Positions 16,419 to 25,551 of a stretch of DNA of 64,000 nucleotides are shown here, one piece after another. Made by a program: the position numbers and the translations under genes. Source of the stretch: Bog-756 sp963833585 (GTDB lineage: Bacteria > Actinomycetota > Acidimicrobiia > Acidimicrobiales > RAAP-2); assembly GCA_963833585.1 (NCBI GenBank), contig CAWHYF010000003.1, positions 310,001-374,000 of the forward strand. The letters run 5' to 3'. The notes beneath the pieces were generated by a model. It saw only the letters and a program-made list of their open reading frames with translations. It had not been told where the DNA came from and did not search any database. Position 1 is the stretch's first letter. Every line of letters begins with the position of its first letter.

Positions 16419-18631
16419 GGCGGCCCCGACCCCTCCTCGACACCGACGGTGACGCCGGCCGCCTCGGTGGCGGCGGGCTCGCCAGCCGCTCCATCCACCA
16501 CCGCCCCTCCGGCCGCCGGGCTCCCGGGTAGCGCGGTGCGGAGATCGTCGCCCACGACGACTTCGACAGGATCGACACGCTCCCCCTCGGCCGGTGCTCC
16601 GACGTCGGCCACCAGGCTCGGCACAACGATTCCTCGCCGGGAGGCCACCGAGCGCAGCCAGCGGTCACGGAGGCGGAACATCACATCGCTGAGGCCGGTG
16701 GGGATCACCATCAAGACGATGAGCACCCCGGCGGCCGAGGTCAGGGCCTGCCAGTCTGCTCCGGGGAGGAACCACTGGCCCCCCTGCAGGTAGATGGCCC
16801 CGAGGGCGGCGCCGAGAAGCGAGCCGAGTCCACCCACCACCGCGGTGGTGAAGACCTCGAAGCTCGCACCGGGCCCGAAGACGGAGGGACTGAACGCCTG
16901 CAGTAGGTGCACGAGCAGGCAGCCACCGATGCCGGCGATGAACCCCGAGAGGCCGAAGGCGGTGAGCTTGGCCCGCATGACGTTGACGCCGAACGACTGG
17001 ATCCCCCGCTCGTTCTCGCGCAGGGCGAGCAGGACCCGGCCGGTACGGGACTGGCGGACACCCCGGACGCCGACGGCGATCAGGAGGAGACAGGCCAGGC
17101 ACACGTAGTAGTAGCTCGGTTGTGAGGTCAGACGGAAGGCCCCGAACAGCGCGGGTCGGGCCACGCGGTTGACCGGGACCCACGAGAAGTACTGCGGATT
17201 GAGGAGATAGCTCGAGGTGGCGATGGCGAAGGCCAGGGTGGTCACCGCCGGGAAGAAGCCCCGGAGCCGGAGGGTGGGGAGGCTGACCAGCATGGCCACG
17301 GCCGCGCCGGTAGATCCCGCGATCAGCAGTCCCAGACTGAGGTCGAGGTGCCAGGTCTGGGTGGCGTAGGCGCCGGTTGCACCGCCGAATGCCACGAACG
17401 CCATCTGGCCGAGGGTGACCTGACCGGCCCAACCGGTGAGCACCACGACGGAGAGGGTGATGATCACGAAGACGACCACCGCGGTGGCCTTCAGCTGGTT
17501 CCCGGCGTTTCCGGACAGGAGCCAGGGGACCGCCAACAATGAACCGCCGACGAGAATCGCGGTGGCCCACCGGACGAGCCGCACCTCGGTCAGGGCGCGC
17601 AGCTCGCGGGGAACCGGACGCATCTCGTCAGCCGCCGCCCAGGTCGAGACCTGCTCGGCGTCGATCCGGGACGACCGCACCCGGCGGACGAGCAGGCCGC
17701 CCACGACCACCGCGGCCAGCACCGGCCCGACCAGCCCGGGGTCGGTCTCGTGGTTCCACAGAACGCCCTGTTGGAGGACGCCGAGGGCCACGGCCGACGC
17801 GGCGACGGTCGGCAGATCGGTGAGGTTCCCGAGCACCAGGGCGGCGAGGGCGGCGAGCAGGACTGTGAAGCTGAGGGTGATGCCGGCCGGAAGGCCGAGG
17901 ATCCCGGCCTGGAGGAAGACGGCGACGAACGAGAGCATGGCCGCCACCGCCCAGACGATCGTCTGGAGCCGCTTGACCGGGACGCCGAGCAACATGGCCC
18001 GGTCCGCCCGCTCGGCGCTGGCCCGGATGGCGATGCCGATGTCGGTGAAGCGGAGCAGGAGGGCCACACCGATGAGCGCGATCGGCGCCACGACCAAGGC
18101 CGCCACATGGTCGGCGGAGAAGACCAGGGGGAACACGGTGAAGTGGAGTGAGATCGGCAGGTGGACGATGACGGCGGTGGGCCGCTGGCCCCAGATGTCG
18201 GGGAGGAACAGCGCGCCGGCGACGAGCAGTTGGGACAGCCCGATGGTGGCCACGGTGAGGATGAGACGCGAGGAGTGGAAGAAGCGCCGGATGATGGCCA
18301 GCTCGACGATGGCGCCGACCGCCAGCGATCCGACCAGGCCGACGGCGATGGCGAGGAAGTAGTTCACCCCGCTGTAGGCAATCAGCGACACGGTGAGCAC
18401 GGTCGGGGCGAGCCCCAGCTCGACCTGGGCGAAATTCAGGATCCGGTTGGCCCGGTAGACGAGGGCCATGCCCACGGCGACCAGCGCTCCCAGCAGGCCG
18501 ATGATCACCCCTTGCAGCGCCACCCCCAACGGGAGGGGGAAGAAGGCGATCTGGAAGGCCACTACCGCCGCCGCGGGCAACAGTGTCGAGGCGACCTGGC
18601 GCAGCCGTGGTGAGGTGTCCTTGATCGTCAC
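16415..18631 (-). CDS. Fused LivH-LivM branched-chain-type ABC permease
   Basis: The 738-residue protein joins two permeases. Residues 1-320 are LivH-like (GMALVYRANRILNFAQVELG, then DIGIAIRASAERADRAMLLGV, the coupling-helix EAA-type loop). Residues 370-650 are LivM-like (GWAGQVTLGQMAFVAFGG, RTGRVLLALRENERGIQSFGVN). A cytoplasmic tail rich in Ala/Gly/Val/Glu (from about 670) has no recognised domain. Separate livH and livM genes are usual; fusion is known in some actinobacteria. GTG start at 18631 follows GGGGGAG, 30 bases from the preceding gene. With the downstream ATPases and binding protein it makes a complete importer. Confidence 0.85.
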   Translation of the reverse strand: MTIKDTSPRLRQVASTLLPAAAVVAFQIAFFPLPLGVALQGVIIGLLGALVAVGMALVYRANRILNFAQVELGLAPTVLTVSLIAYSGVNYFLAIAVGLVGSLAVGAIVELAIIRRFFHSSRLILTVATIGLSQLLVAGALFLPDIWGQRPTAVIVHLPISLHFTVFPLVFSADHVAALVVAPIALIGVALLLRFTDIGIAIRASAERADRAMLLGVPVKRLQTIVWAVAAMLSFVAVFLQAGILGLPAGITLSFTVLLAALAALVLGNLTDLPTVAASAVALGVLQQGVLWNHETDPGLVGPVLAAVVVGGLLVRRVRSSRIDAEQVSTWAAADEMRPVPRELRALTEVRLVRWATAILVGGSLLAVPWLLSGNAGNQLKATAVVVFVIITLSVVVLTGWAGQVTLGQMAFVAFGGATGAYATQTWHLDLSLGLLIAGSTGAAVAMLVSLPTLRLRGFFPAVTTLAFAIATSSYLLNPQYFSWVPVNRVARPALFGAFRLTSQPSYYYVCLACLLLIAVGVRGVRQSRTGRVLLALRENERGIQSFGVNVMRAKLTAFGLSGFIAGIGGCLLVHLLQAFSPSVFGPGASFEVFTTAVVGGLGSLLGAALGAIYLQGGQWFLPGADWQALTSAAGVLIVLMVIPTGLSDVMFRLRDRWLRSVASRRGIVVPSLVADVGAPAEGERVDPVEVVVGDDLRTALPGSPAAGGAVVDGAAGEPAATEAAGVTVGVEEGSGPP

Positions 18632-18661
18632 CAGGTAAGCTCCCCCGCTCTCGTGGCCGGG

Positions 18662-19624
18662 CTACGCCGAGCGGAGGTCCTCCAAGATGCCCGGTGGATA
18701 CGGCGACTCGAACGGCCTGACGCCCAGGATCACCCGGATCTCTTCCACCGGCCGGTCCCAGATCTCCTCCCAGGCGACGCCAATGAGGGGAGGCGTCTCC
18801 CGGCCGTGGGTGTAGGCCGAGAGGATGGTGTCGAGGAGGAATCCCGTCCCTTCGAACGGCTGGGTGAAGGCGACCTTGGTCAGCACCACCCCGAGGAACA
18901 TGGAGGAGTAGTGGTGCCCGAACTGGCCCATCTGGAACCCGGAAATCCCGACCTCGTGCAGGCCCGTCGTCTGGTAGCCGGCCACCTCGTGCCAGACATC
19001 GTGGCACTGCAGGATACGGACGTTGAGGTAGCCGAGGGGATGGGGAAGGTCGGTCAGGGCCAGTGAGTCCCGATCCAGCACCTCGAGGTCGAAGCCGTCG
19101 TCCACGACGAGTGAGTGGAGGTTTCCGGCCAGGGAGTCCCTCGGGCACCGGGCGAGGTCGTCGAGCGAGAACCGTGGGGGCAGCCCCGACGTGGCGGCAT
19201 CGGCCACCCCCGGGTAACGGAGGGCCATCGATGCCAGCCGGTCGTTGAACTCGGCGGGCAGCAGGCCGGCCAGCGCCGCGGTCCGCACGGTGATGTCGGC
19301 CGGGTCCCTTCCGGCATCGGGGTCGAAGACCAGGTCCCAGATCGCGTCCCAGAGGTCGTCGGGGACATCGCCAGGGGCGCCGGCACCGGCGATCGGGTTG
19401 GCCGCCGGATCCTTCGCCACCCATCCGTCGGCCAGTCCGTCATAGGTCTCGACCAGGCGCTCCGGCGTGGTGATGGCGGCACTCAGGCACAGGGCGGCGA
19501 CCCGGGCCGGCGCCGAAGGGTCCCCTGATCGGAGGTCCTGAGCGGCGGCCCGGGCGAGCGCACCGCCTCCCCCGGCCTTCACCAGGGCCACGAACTGCTC
19601 GGTCTCCACGGTCGTCTCGGTCAT
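18662..19624 (-). CDS. Coq4-like family protein
   Basis: The 320-residue protein carries HDVWH at 208-212 and Glu at 224, exactly the HDxxHx11E metal-binding signature of Coq4. GYLNVRILQCHDVWH before it and GISGFQMGQFGHHYSS after it (with FQ.GQF) also match Coq4. Eukaryotic Coq4 is a ubiquinone-biosynthesis protein thought to decarboxylate and hydroxylate the ring; actinobacteria mostly use menaquinone, so the role here is unknown. The first 150 residues are poorly conserved. It heads the transporter run, and AAGGGGGAG precedes its ATG. A link with a ring-containing transported substrate would be speculation. Confidence 0.6.
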   Translation of the reverse strand: MTETTVETEQFVALVKAGGGGALARAAAQDLRSGDPSAPARVAALCLSAAITTPERLVETYDGLADGWVAKDPAANPIAGAGAPGDVPDDLWDAIWDLVFDPDAGRDPADITVRTAALAGLLPAEFNDRLASMALRYPGVADAATSGLPPRFSLDDLARCPRDSLAGNLHSLVVDDGFDLEVLDRDSLALTDLPHPLGYLNVRILQCHDVWHEVAGYQTTGLHEVGISGFQMGQFGHHYSSMFLGVVLTKVAFTQPFEGTGFLLDTILSAYTHGRETPPLIGVAWEEIWDRPVEEIRVILGVRPFESPYPPGILEDLRSA

Positions 19625-19751
19625 CGGCTCCCCCTTGACGGACAGCCCACCCTACATTTCGTGGGAGAGGCCCGGTCCGGTCCGGCCCTCCCGTCCGGCC
19701 TGGCCGGTCGTGGCGGCCGGTCGTGGCGGCACGGACGCCGGTGCCAGGCGA

Positions 19752-20072
19752 CTACCCGAGGTGTCCCCAGTCAATCGGCACCTGGGCGGCCCGGTCCGGG
19801 TGACGTTCCAGCCACTGACGGGCGAAGGGACATCGGGGCACGACGGTGAGACCGTCCCGGACGGACCGGTCGACCGCCGCCTCCACCAGGGCCCCGCCGA
19901 TGCCCCGCCCTTCGAGCGCCTCGGGGACCTCGGTGTGGACCAGCACGAGGTGCCCGCCCACGATCCGGTACACGAGCTCGGCGGTGTGCCCGTCCATCGT
20001 CAACTCGAAGCGACCCAGGTCCGGCCGGTCGACCACCTGGCGTACCGCGTCACCCCTTGCACTCATCTCCAT
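19752..20072 (-). CDS. GNAT-like acetyltransferase, YidJ/Gtg type
   Basis: A 106-residue single-domain protein of the compact GNAT type: RFELTMDGHTAELVYRI, then VLVHTEVPEALEGRGIGGALVEAAVD, where the acetyl-CoA loop is GRGIGGAL, and the C-terminal VVPRCPFARQWLERHP. This short form is common in actinobacteria and other bacteria. Two ATGs compete (20072 and 20066), both served by GGAGGG; I report the longer. It overlaps no neighbour and is divergent from the membrane protein at 20309. Target amine unknown. Confidence 0.75.
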   Translation of the reverse strand: MEMSARGDAVRQVVDRPDLGRFELTMDGHTAELVYRIVGGHLVLVHTEVPEALEGRGIGGALVEAAVDRSVRDGLTVVPRCPFARQWLERHPDRAAQVPIDWGHLG

Positions 20073-20308
20073 CAGCCCTCCGTCTCGTCGCGTCGTCCCG
20101 GCCGGCGCAGTGGGACGATCCATGGCGGCTAGCCCCCCGTCGCCGCGCTCGACGACCGGGTCACGGGCGCCGTTCCCGATGCGCCGGAGAATCTCCCGTC
20201 ACGCCGGCCGTCCATCAGTCGTACCATGGTGCGGATGCGGGACCCCGTCGAGCGGCCGCCGACCCCGTCTCGGGGGTTCTCGGCAACCCGGGCGGACCGG
20301 ACGCCGCG

Positions 20309-21469
20309 GTGAGCTACCTCCTCTTTGTGCTGGGGCTGGTGGTCGTGCTCCTGACCTCGGCCAGCGTTCTGTTCACCATCGTGCTCCCCCGGGAACCCCA
20401 CGGGTTCGAACGGGTGTCGTCGTGGGCCAACCGCCTGGTGCGGTTGGCCTTCCTCGCCCTCTCCCGCCTGGCCAAGACCTACGAGGGAAAGGACGCCCTG
20501 CTGGCGCCGACGGCGCCGGTGGCCCTCATCGTCCAGCTGGTCTTCTGGGCCGGTGGGTTCATCGTCGGGTACGCCCTGATGTTGGAGGGCACCACCCACT
20601 CGATCACCCTGGCCCTGGCCCAGGCCACCGGGGCCGTCTTCACCGTCGGGACCATCGACCTCGGGGGACCGGCCGACCAGGCCGTGGACATCGCCGCCGG
20701 GGCCACCTGGGTGGTCATCGTGGCCCTCCAGATCGCCTACCTTCCCGCCCTGTACGGATCCTTCAACCGGCGCGAGACCCTGGTGGCCATGCTGGAGTCC
20801 CGGGCCGGGGTCCCGGCCTGGGGACCCGAGGTACTGGCCCGCCACCAGCTGGTCGGCATCATCGACACCCTGCCCGACTTCTACGCCGCGTGGGAGGAGT
20901 GGTCGGCCGACCTGGCCGAGAGCCACACCACGTATCCGGTCATGCTCCTCTTCCGGTCCCCCGATCCATGGTTCTCATGGCTGGTCGGACTGATCGCCGT
21001 GCTGGACGGCGCGGCCATGCACCTGGCCCTGGCCCCCTCCACCGCGTCGTCACAGTCCCGCCTCTGCCTGCGGATGGGCTTCACCGCACTCAACCGAATA
21101 GCCAAGATGCTCGGGTGGGACGTCGACCCCGACCCCAGTCCCGAGGGACCGATCAGCCTCACCTTCGGAGAGTTCGCAGACGCCGTGACCATGTTGGAGC
21201 GGGTGGGATTCCCCATGGAACGTACCGCCGAGGAAGGCTGGCCGGATTTCCGGGGATGGCGGGTGAACTATGAGGCCGTGGCCTACCGACTGGCCGACCG
21301 ACTCACCGCCCCGCCGGCTCCCTGGACGGGAACCAGGCGCCATCTCCGCTCCGGTCCGGTGGCGCCCAAGCGGCCGCCCCAACGGTCCCCGTCGCTCCTG
21401 GACCGGCCGGATGTGGTGGTCGGACCGGTCAACCGCCGGAGGAGCGGCAGTACCGGGTCCACACCGTGA
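20309..21469 (+). CDS. Four-helix membrane protein with a potassium-channel-like pore region
   Basis: A 386-residue protein with a GTG start. Hydrophobic segments at about 2-24, 65-90, 120-145 and 225-250. Between helices two and three is a short loop ATGAVFTVGTIDLGG, resembling the TVGYG selectivity filter but with GT instead of YG, so ion-channel function is only suggested. The cytoplasmic C-terminal third is helical and ends in an Arg/Pro-rich tail. The 5' end is poorly supported by a ribosome site. It stands alone, followed 180 bases later by a secreted protein. I cannot name the family with confidence. Confidence 0.5.
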   Translation: MSYLLFVLGLVVVLLTSASVLFTIVLPREPHGFERVSSWANRLVRLAFLALSRLAKTYEGKDALLAPTAPVALIVQLVFWAGGFIVGYALMLEGTTHSITLALAQATGAVFTVGTIDLGGPADQAVDIAAGATWVVIVALQIAYLPALYGSFNRRETLVAMLESRAGVPAWGPEVLARHQLVGIIDTLPDFYAAWEEWSADLAESHTTYPVMLLFRSPDPWFSWLVGLIAVLDGAAMHLALAPSTASSQSRLCLRMGFTALNRIAKMLGWDVDPDPSPEGPISLTFGEFADAVTMLERVGFPMERTAEEGWPDFRGWRVNYEAVAYRLADRLTAPPAPWTGTRRHLRSGPVAPKRPPQRSPSLLDRPDVVVGPVNRRRSGSTGSTP

Positions 21470-21648
21470 GGGGCGACGTGCGGCCGGCGACCCGAGACGG
21501 CGGGGAGGGCACCGCGCCGAGGACACTCGCGCCGGCGGCCCTCCGCCGCGGATGGGACGATTCTCGACCGCACGACTAGATTGGCACCGACGCCGGGGGG
21601 TGGGGATGGGCCAGCGCCGTTGGTCCGCCCCGATGCCGAGAGGCCCCG

Positions 21649-24075
21649 ATGCCGAGAGTGGGAACGACGGCCGGCCGTCGCAGCCGACCAACGGGGGGTT
21701 CGAGGACATGGACACGAGGTCGCAGAGGATCGGGACGGGCCGGAGCCAGGTGGGGACTTCGCTCCGACCTCGCTCCTTGCCGGCGTCGGGCAACTGTGGT
21801 GGTGGGTGTGGTGATCACGACCGCGCTGTCCAGCATGGTCGCCCTGGTGGGGACCGAGCCGGCCGGAGCGGCCAGCCCTGCTGCCGCGGCGCTGACAGTC
21901 TTCCCGTCGAGCGGGCTGACCGACAACCAGACGGTGTCGGTGGTGGTGACCGGTGCGAGCCCCGGCACCACCTACGTGGCGGTGGAGTGCGACCCCACCG
22001 CCTTCACCCTCCAGGCAGAGGGAGCCTCCCCCGCGGACGCCTGTGACGCCCGGCACAACGCCGTGGTCACCGTCGACGCCGGAGGCGCGGCCACCACCAC
22101 CCTGCAGCCTCAGGCCGTGCTGACCACCTCGCTCGGGAGCAGTGACTGCCGGACCGAGCAGTGCTTCGTCGCCGTGGAGTCGCTCCATTCGACCGGCGGA
22201 CCGGCCCTCTTGCTCCAGGACATCACCTTCGCGGCGGGCGCCTGCAGCAGTCGGGGCTCGTGCCGGACCCCCGACGACGCCTGGGACCCCTCACTCGGCA
22301 CGACCCCCGCGGTGGCGTCGCCGGGCCAGCCGGCCGGCGCGTCAGCGGCCCCGGGGCGGCCGTGGGGCGGCAGGTCGGCCGTGCCCGGTCACCCCTTCAC
22401 CACGACGGTGACCGCCGGACAGGCCGGCGACCTGACACCGTCCGACGCCGTGACCGGGCCCTACCGGTCGGCGTTCCCGGGGCCCGTGGTCCCAGCCGTC
22501 CCCTTGTCCGGTGAAGGGCTCCTCCGCCTCGCCATGAGCGCGCCGCACACGTCATGGGGGGCGGCCCACCCCAGCTCGGTGGTGGTGGACGCCACCCTGA
22601 CCGATCTGACCACCTCCGCCACGGTGGGCACCCAGCAGTTCGTCCTGTTCGCCGGCTCCGCGCCCTTCACGTACGCAGGATTCACCGGACCCGTGACCAC
22701 CGCCGACCGCTACCAGGTCACCGTGGCCGTCGAGCCCTCCCGGGCCAAAGGTGGACTGTCCTGGCCGGCCGGGTCGGCCCCGCCCCGTGCGGCCGTCCCC
22801 GACCTGCAGCTTGAAGTGGTGGGCCCGACCAACCCCCAGTACCTGGCGGAGGCCTACGCCCCGGTGCTCTTCGGACGCAGCACCTCGGCCCTCCACGACG
22901 TACCCCTGCTGGTCGACGCCACCGCGACCCCGGCCGCGGCCGGCGCCACCCATCTGTCCTACACCTACATCTGGAGCCACGAGGACGCCGGCACCGGGTT
23001 CGTCCCGTTCCTGGAGTGGGGGACGTGGGGTCGGATGACCGACATCGAGAACGCCATCGCCTTCACCGTGGGCGCGGACGGCTCGGCCTCGGCCGCCACC
23101 TATCTGTGGGGCGGCGAGCCCGCCACGGGATTCCCGGACAGTCAGGGCGCCCTTCAGGAGGTCGACGAGCCCTTCAACGGCCAGTGGGAGGGGCACCACC
23201 CGGTGCTGCGGGATGCCACCGGCAACAACGACTTCTCGACCAGCGGCACCACACCGTTCCGGTTCCAGCTGGCCCCGGTCCCGGGGCCGGGCGCGGGCCA
23301 GACCCGGGAGTCGGTGATGGACGCCCACCCGTTCACCTATCAGGTCTCCGGCGAGGAGGTGGCCCGCTGGTACGCCGACATCTCCACCGATCCCCGGTCC
23401 CCCGAGCCGGGGGACGCTCGTCAGTACGCCACCATCGACCTCGACACCACCGGTTCGGGCGTCGACTCGTTGGCCGTGGAACTGGAGCTGGCCGGCGACC
23501 CGAACTGGTACGCCAGCGACTTCCACTCGGGATACCCCGCCAACGGGACCGGGCACGTCCGCACCGTGGTCAAACTGCCGTCCGGGTGGCAGGCCCGGGC
23601 CATCACCGGGGTCCGGGTCCAGGTCTACCCGCCCTCCGCGGCTCCGTCGGTCGCGGTGGACGGCCTGCAGGTGCTGGCCCTCCAGTCCGACTGGAGCCTC
23701 ACCGACCCCCCGATCCCCACCCCGACCGTCGTGGCCGGCGTCACCGACATCGCGCCGGCCTTCGACCTGTCCGCCCTCTCGGCGGCCCCCGGGTCGGTGG
23801 GCCCCCGACGGCCGGTGGCGTCGCTGCGGGCCCTGGTGACCGACTCCCTGGGTCTGCCACTGGACGGTGTTCCGGTGACCTTTGCCGCCGACGGTCCGGG
23901 CCTGACCTTCACCAGCTGCCACTGCTCCTCGGTGACCGTGCCCTCACGACCCAGTGGCGTGGCTGACTCCGGACGGGCCAGGACCACCTCGACGCCCGGA
24001 CCGGTGACCGTCTCGGCATCGACACCGGATCCGGCCGTGCCCCCGGTGACGTACCCGGTCGACGTAGGCCCCTGA
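21649..24075 (+). CDS. Large secreted protein with an N-terminal neocarzinostatin-like domain
   Basis: An 808-residue protein. After an Arg-rich lead, VVVGVVITTALSSMVALVG acts as a signal segment ending near AGAASPAAA. Residues about 80-190 resemble the Ig-like neocarzinostatin fold: LTVFPSSGLTDNQTVSVVVTGASPGT, with Cys pairs at CDPTAF/DACDA and CRTEQC, and FAAGACSSRGSC. The central 400 residues are a Trp/Gly-rich extracellular region (SYTYIWSHEDAG, ATYLWGGEP). The C-terminus looks like a Big-1-type Ig domain (SLRALVTDSLGLPLDGVPVTFAADGPG). Function unknown; likely cell-surface or carbohydrate-binding. The start codon is uncertain, since several in-frame alternatives precede the signal segment. 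Confidence 0.6.
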   Translation: MPRVGTTAGRRSRPTGGSRTWTRGRRGSGRAGARWGLRSDLAPCRRRATVVVGVVITTALSSMVALVGTEPAGAASPAAAALTVFPSSGLTDNQTVSVVVTGASPGTTYVAVECDPTAFTLQAEGASPADACDARHNAVVTVDAGGAATTTLQPQAVLTTSLGSSDCRTEQCFVAVESLHSTGGPALLLQDITFAAGACSSRGSCRTPDDAWDPSLGTTPAVASPGQPAGASAAPGRPWGGRSAVPGHPFTTTVTAGQAGDLTPSDAVTGPYRSAFPGPVVPAVPLSGEGLLRLAMSAPHTSWGAAHPSSVVVDATLTDLTTSATVGTQQFVLFAGSAPFTYAGFTGPVTTADRYQVTVAVEPSRAKGGLSWPAGSAPPRAAVPDLQLEVVGPTNPQYLAEAYAPVLFGRSTSALHDVPLLVDATATPAAAGATHLSYTYIWSHEDAGTGFVPFLEWGTWGRMTDIENAIAFTVGADGSASAATYLWGGEPATGFPDSQGALQEVDEPFNGQWEGHHPVLRDATGNNDFSTSGTTPFRFQLAPVPGPGAGQTRESVMDAHPFTYQVSGEEVARWYADISTDPRSPEPGDARQYATIDLDTTGSGVDSLAVELELAGDPNWYASDFHSGYPANGTGHVRTVVKLPSGWQARAITGVRVQVYPPSAAPSVAVDGLQVLALQSDWSLTDPPIPTPTVVAGVTDIAPAFDLSALSAAPGSVGPRRPVASLRALVTDSLGLPLDGVPVTFAADGPGLTFTSCHCSSVTVPSRPSGVADSGRARTTSTPGPVTVSASTPDPAVPPVTYPVDVGP

Positions 24076-24103
24076 CCCCGGACCCCGAAGGGGGGTCCCA
24101 CCA

Positions 24104-24913
24104 TCAAGAGGGGTCGGGCCCCCCGTCGGTCCAGCGGGCACTGACGTCGACCCAGGGCGACGTGCAGGGTGGCCCGTCGGCCACCCACATCTCGGGGTCG
24201 GCCGACGAGGCCGCGCCGATCCGCACCATGGCCGCCGACCGGGTGCCGTACTCCTCGGTGTGCACGCAAGCTGCCAGGGTGGCCCCCGGCCGCGGCGACC
24301 GGTCGTCACCGAAGGTGGCCTCGCCGGCCCCCGGAGGCAGGACGTGGTCGGCCAGGATCGAGGGGAGCACCGGCCAAAGCGACCGGCCCGCCCCCTCGGC
24401 ATCGGCACCCGGGACCAGGGACCGGATCCGGTCGGCCTTGGCGGAGGGATCCCCCAGGGCCACGTTCTCCAGCACGTGGACGCCCGGCTCGAGCGGACGG
24501 GCGGTGGGAGCCAGGTCGGTGGCCAATTCCACGTACCAGAGGGAGCGGCGGTCGCCCACCAGCAGCCAGGCCGGGTTGTACTGTCCGGCCACTACGGTGT
24601 CAAGAAGGTGGGACACGGCGTCATCGGCGGTGGCATGGACCGCCAGCATCACCGGGAGTTCGCCCCGGGAGCGCTTGGTCAGGTCCCGGCCACCCGGAGC
24701 CGGCCGGTTGGTCAGGCCCGCCACCACCCCGAGGCGGTTGACGGCCAGCCACGTGCCACCGGCCAGCTCGTCCCGGCCGCCGAGAATCCTCGGGTTCCTC
24801 TGGCGGAGGACGCACAGGGAGCAGGCCGGTCGGTCGAGGCGCTCGTCCCGGTTGGCCGCCACCACCAGCGGGTACTCCGACTCGATCTGCCAGGAGAAGA
24901 CGAGGAGGCACAC
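24104..24913 (-). CDS. NRDE (TANGO2-like) family protein
   Basis: The 269-residue protein starts MCLL with Cys at position 2 and has the family motif NRDE in VVAANRDERLDRPA (about 20). GGTWLAVN, NRPA and WYVELATD follow at the expected spacings, as does the C-terminal block with TLAACVHTEEYGTRS and MVRIGA. TANGO2/NRDE proteins are cytoplasmic and possibly N-terminal-nucleophile hydrolases; no substrate is established. The GTG at 24913 is chosen because it puts Cys directly after the initiator, as in the family. Its 3' end converges with the secreted protein gene 28 bases away. Confidence 0.8.
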   Translation of the reverse strand: MCLLVFSWQIESEYPLVVAANRDERLDRPACSLCVLRQRNPRILGGRDELAGGTWLAVNRLGVVAGLTNRPAPGGRDLTKRSRGELPVMLAVHATADDAVSHLLDTVVAGQYNPAWLLVGDRRSLWYVELATDLAPTARPLEPGVHVLENVALGDPSAKADRIRSLVPGADAEGAGRSLWPVLPSILADHVLPPGAGEATFGDDRSPRPGATLAACVHTEEYGTRSAAMVRIGAASSADPEMWVADGPPCTSPWVDVSARWTDGGPDPS

Positions 24914-24960
24914 CGGTGCCAGGGTAGCGGCCGGTGACCCCGGCATCCCCGGGGTGGCGG

Positions 24961-25551
24961 TCAGCCGAGACCGGCGACCAGGAACTCGCCCAGGAACCTC
25001 CGGACCTGGGGGGTGTCGTCGATGTCGACGGTCTGGCCGGGCACCGTGACCAGCGAGAGCACCAGCCGCATCACCCATTCGCCGGCCCGGGCGACGTCGA
25101 GGTCGGCTCGGACCTCGCCGTCGGCACGGGCCGCTTCGAGGTACGGGTGCCAGAACGTCGCCATCCCCGGCATCATCTCGCGGAGCCCGGTCCCCACCAG
25201 GTCGGCGAAGGCCGCCGGCTCCCGGGCCCGCAACTCGAGCAGCAGCGCTCCCGGCCGGTGCTCCCGGGCCAGGGCCACCGCCTCGGCCACCTGGGCGGCG
25301 AGGCCCGGCGCGCCGGACACCCGGGCGTGGGCCTCGGTCCAGAACTCCTGGTCGGTACGCACCAGAGTGGCCACCACCAGCGACGCCTTGTCGCGGAACT
25401 GCCGGTAGAGCCAGGCTCGGGACAGCCCGGCCTCCGTGGCCACCTCGGTCATGGTCGTGCGCCGGAGGCCCGACCGCCGCAGGCACCGCTCGGTGGCGTC
25501 GAGCAGGCGGTCGCGGGAGACCGGTCGGGGCGGTGCTGCGGTCCGGGTCAC
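24961..25551 (-). CDS. TetR family transcriptional regulator
   Basis: This 196-residue protein has an N-terminal HTH (RDRLLDATERCLRRSGLRRTTMTEVATEAGLSRAWLYRQF; the recognition helix is AGLSRAWLYRQFRDK) and a helical ligand-binding C-terminal domain. Its GTG start overlaps the monooxygenase stop by 4 bases (GTGA), so it is translated with the enzyme. It probably represses the monooxygenase, and perhaps the divergent alcohol dehydrogenase, in response to a substrate. No operator is obvious in 27477-27573, which holds the likely divergent promoters. Confidence 0.85.
   Translation of the reverse strand: MTRTAAPPRPVSRDRLLDATERCLRRSGLRRTTMTEVATEAGLSRAWLYRQFRDKASLVVATLVRTDQEFWTEAHARVSGAPGLAAQVAEAVALAREHRPGALLLELRAREPAAFADLVGTGLREMMPGMATFWHPYLEAARADGEVRADLDVARAGEWVMRLVLSLVTVPGQTVDIDDTPQVRRFLGEFLVAGLG

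Noticed and set aside
20309..21469. True potassium channel
   Set aside because: The filter reads TVGTIDLG; without the YG or FG of the filter, channel function is only suggested. I described it as a membrane protein.
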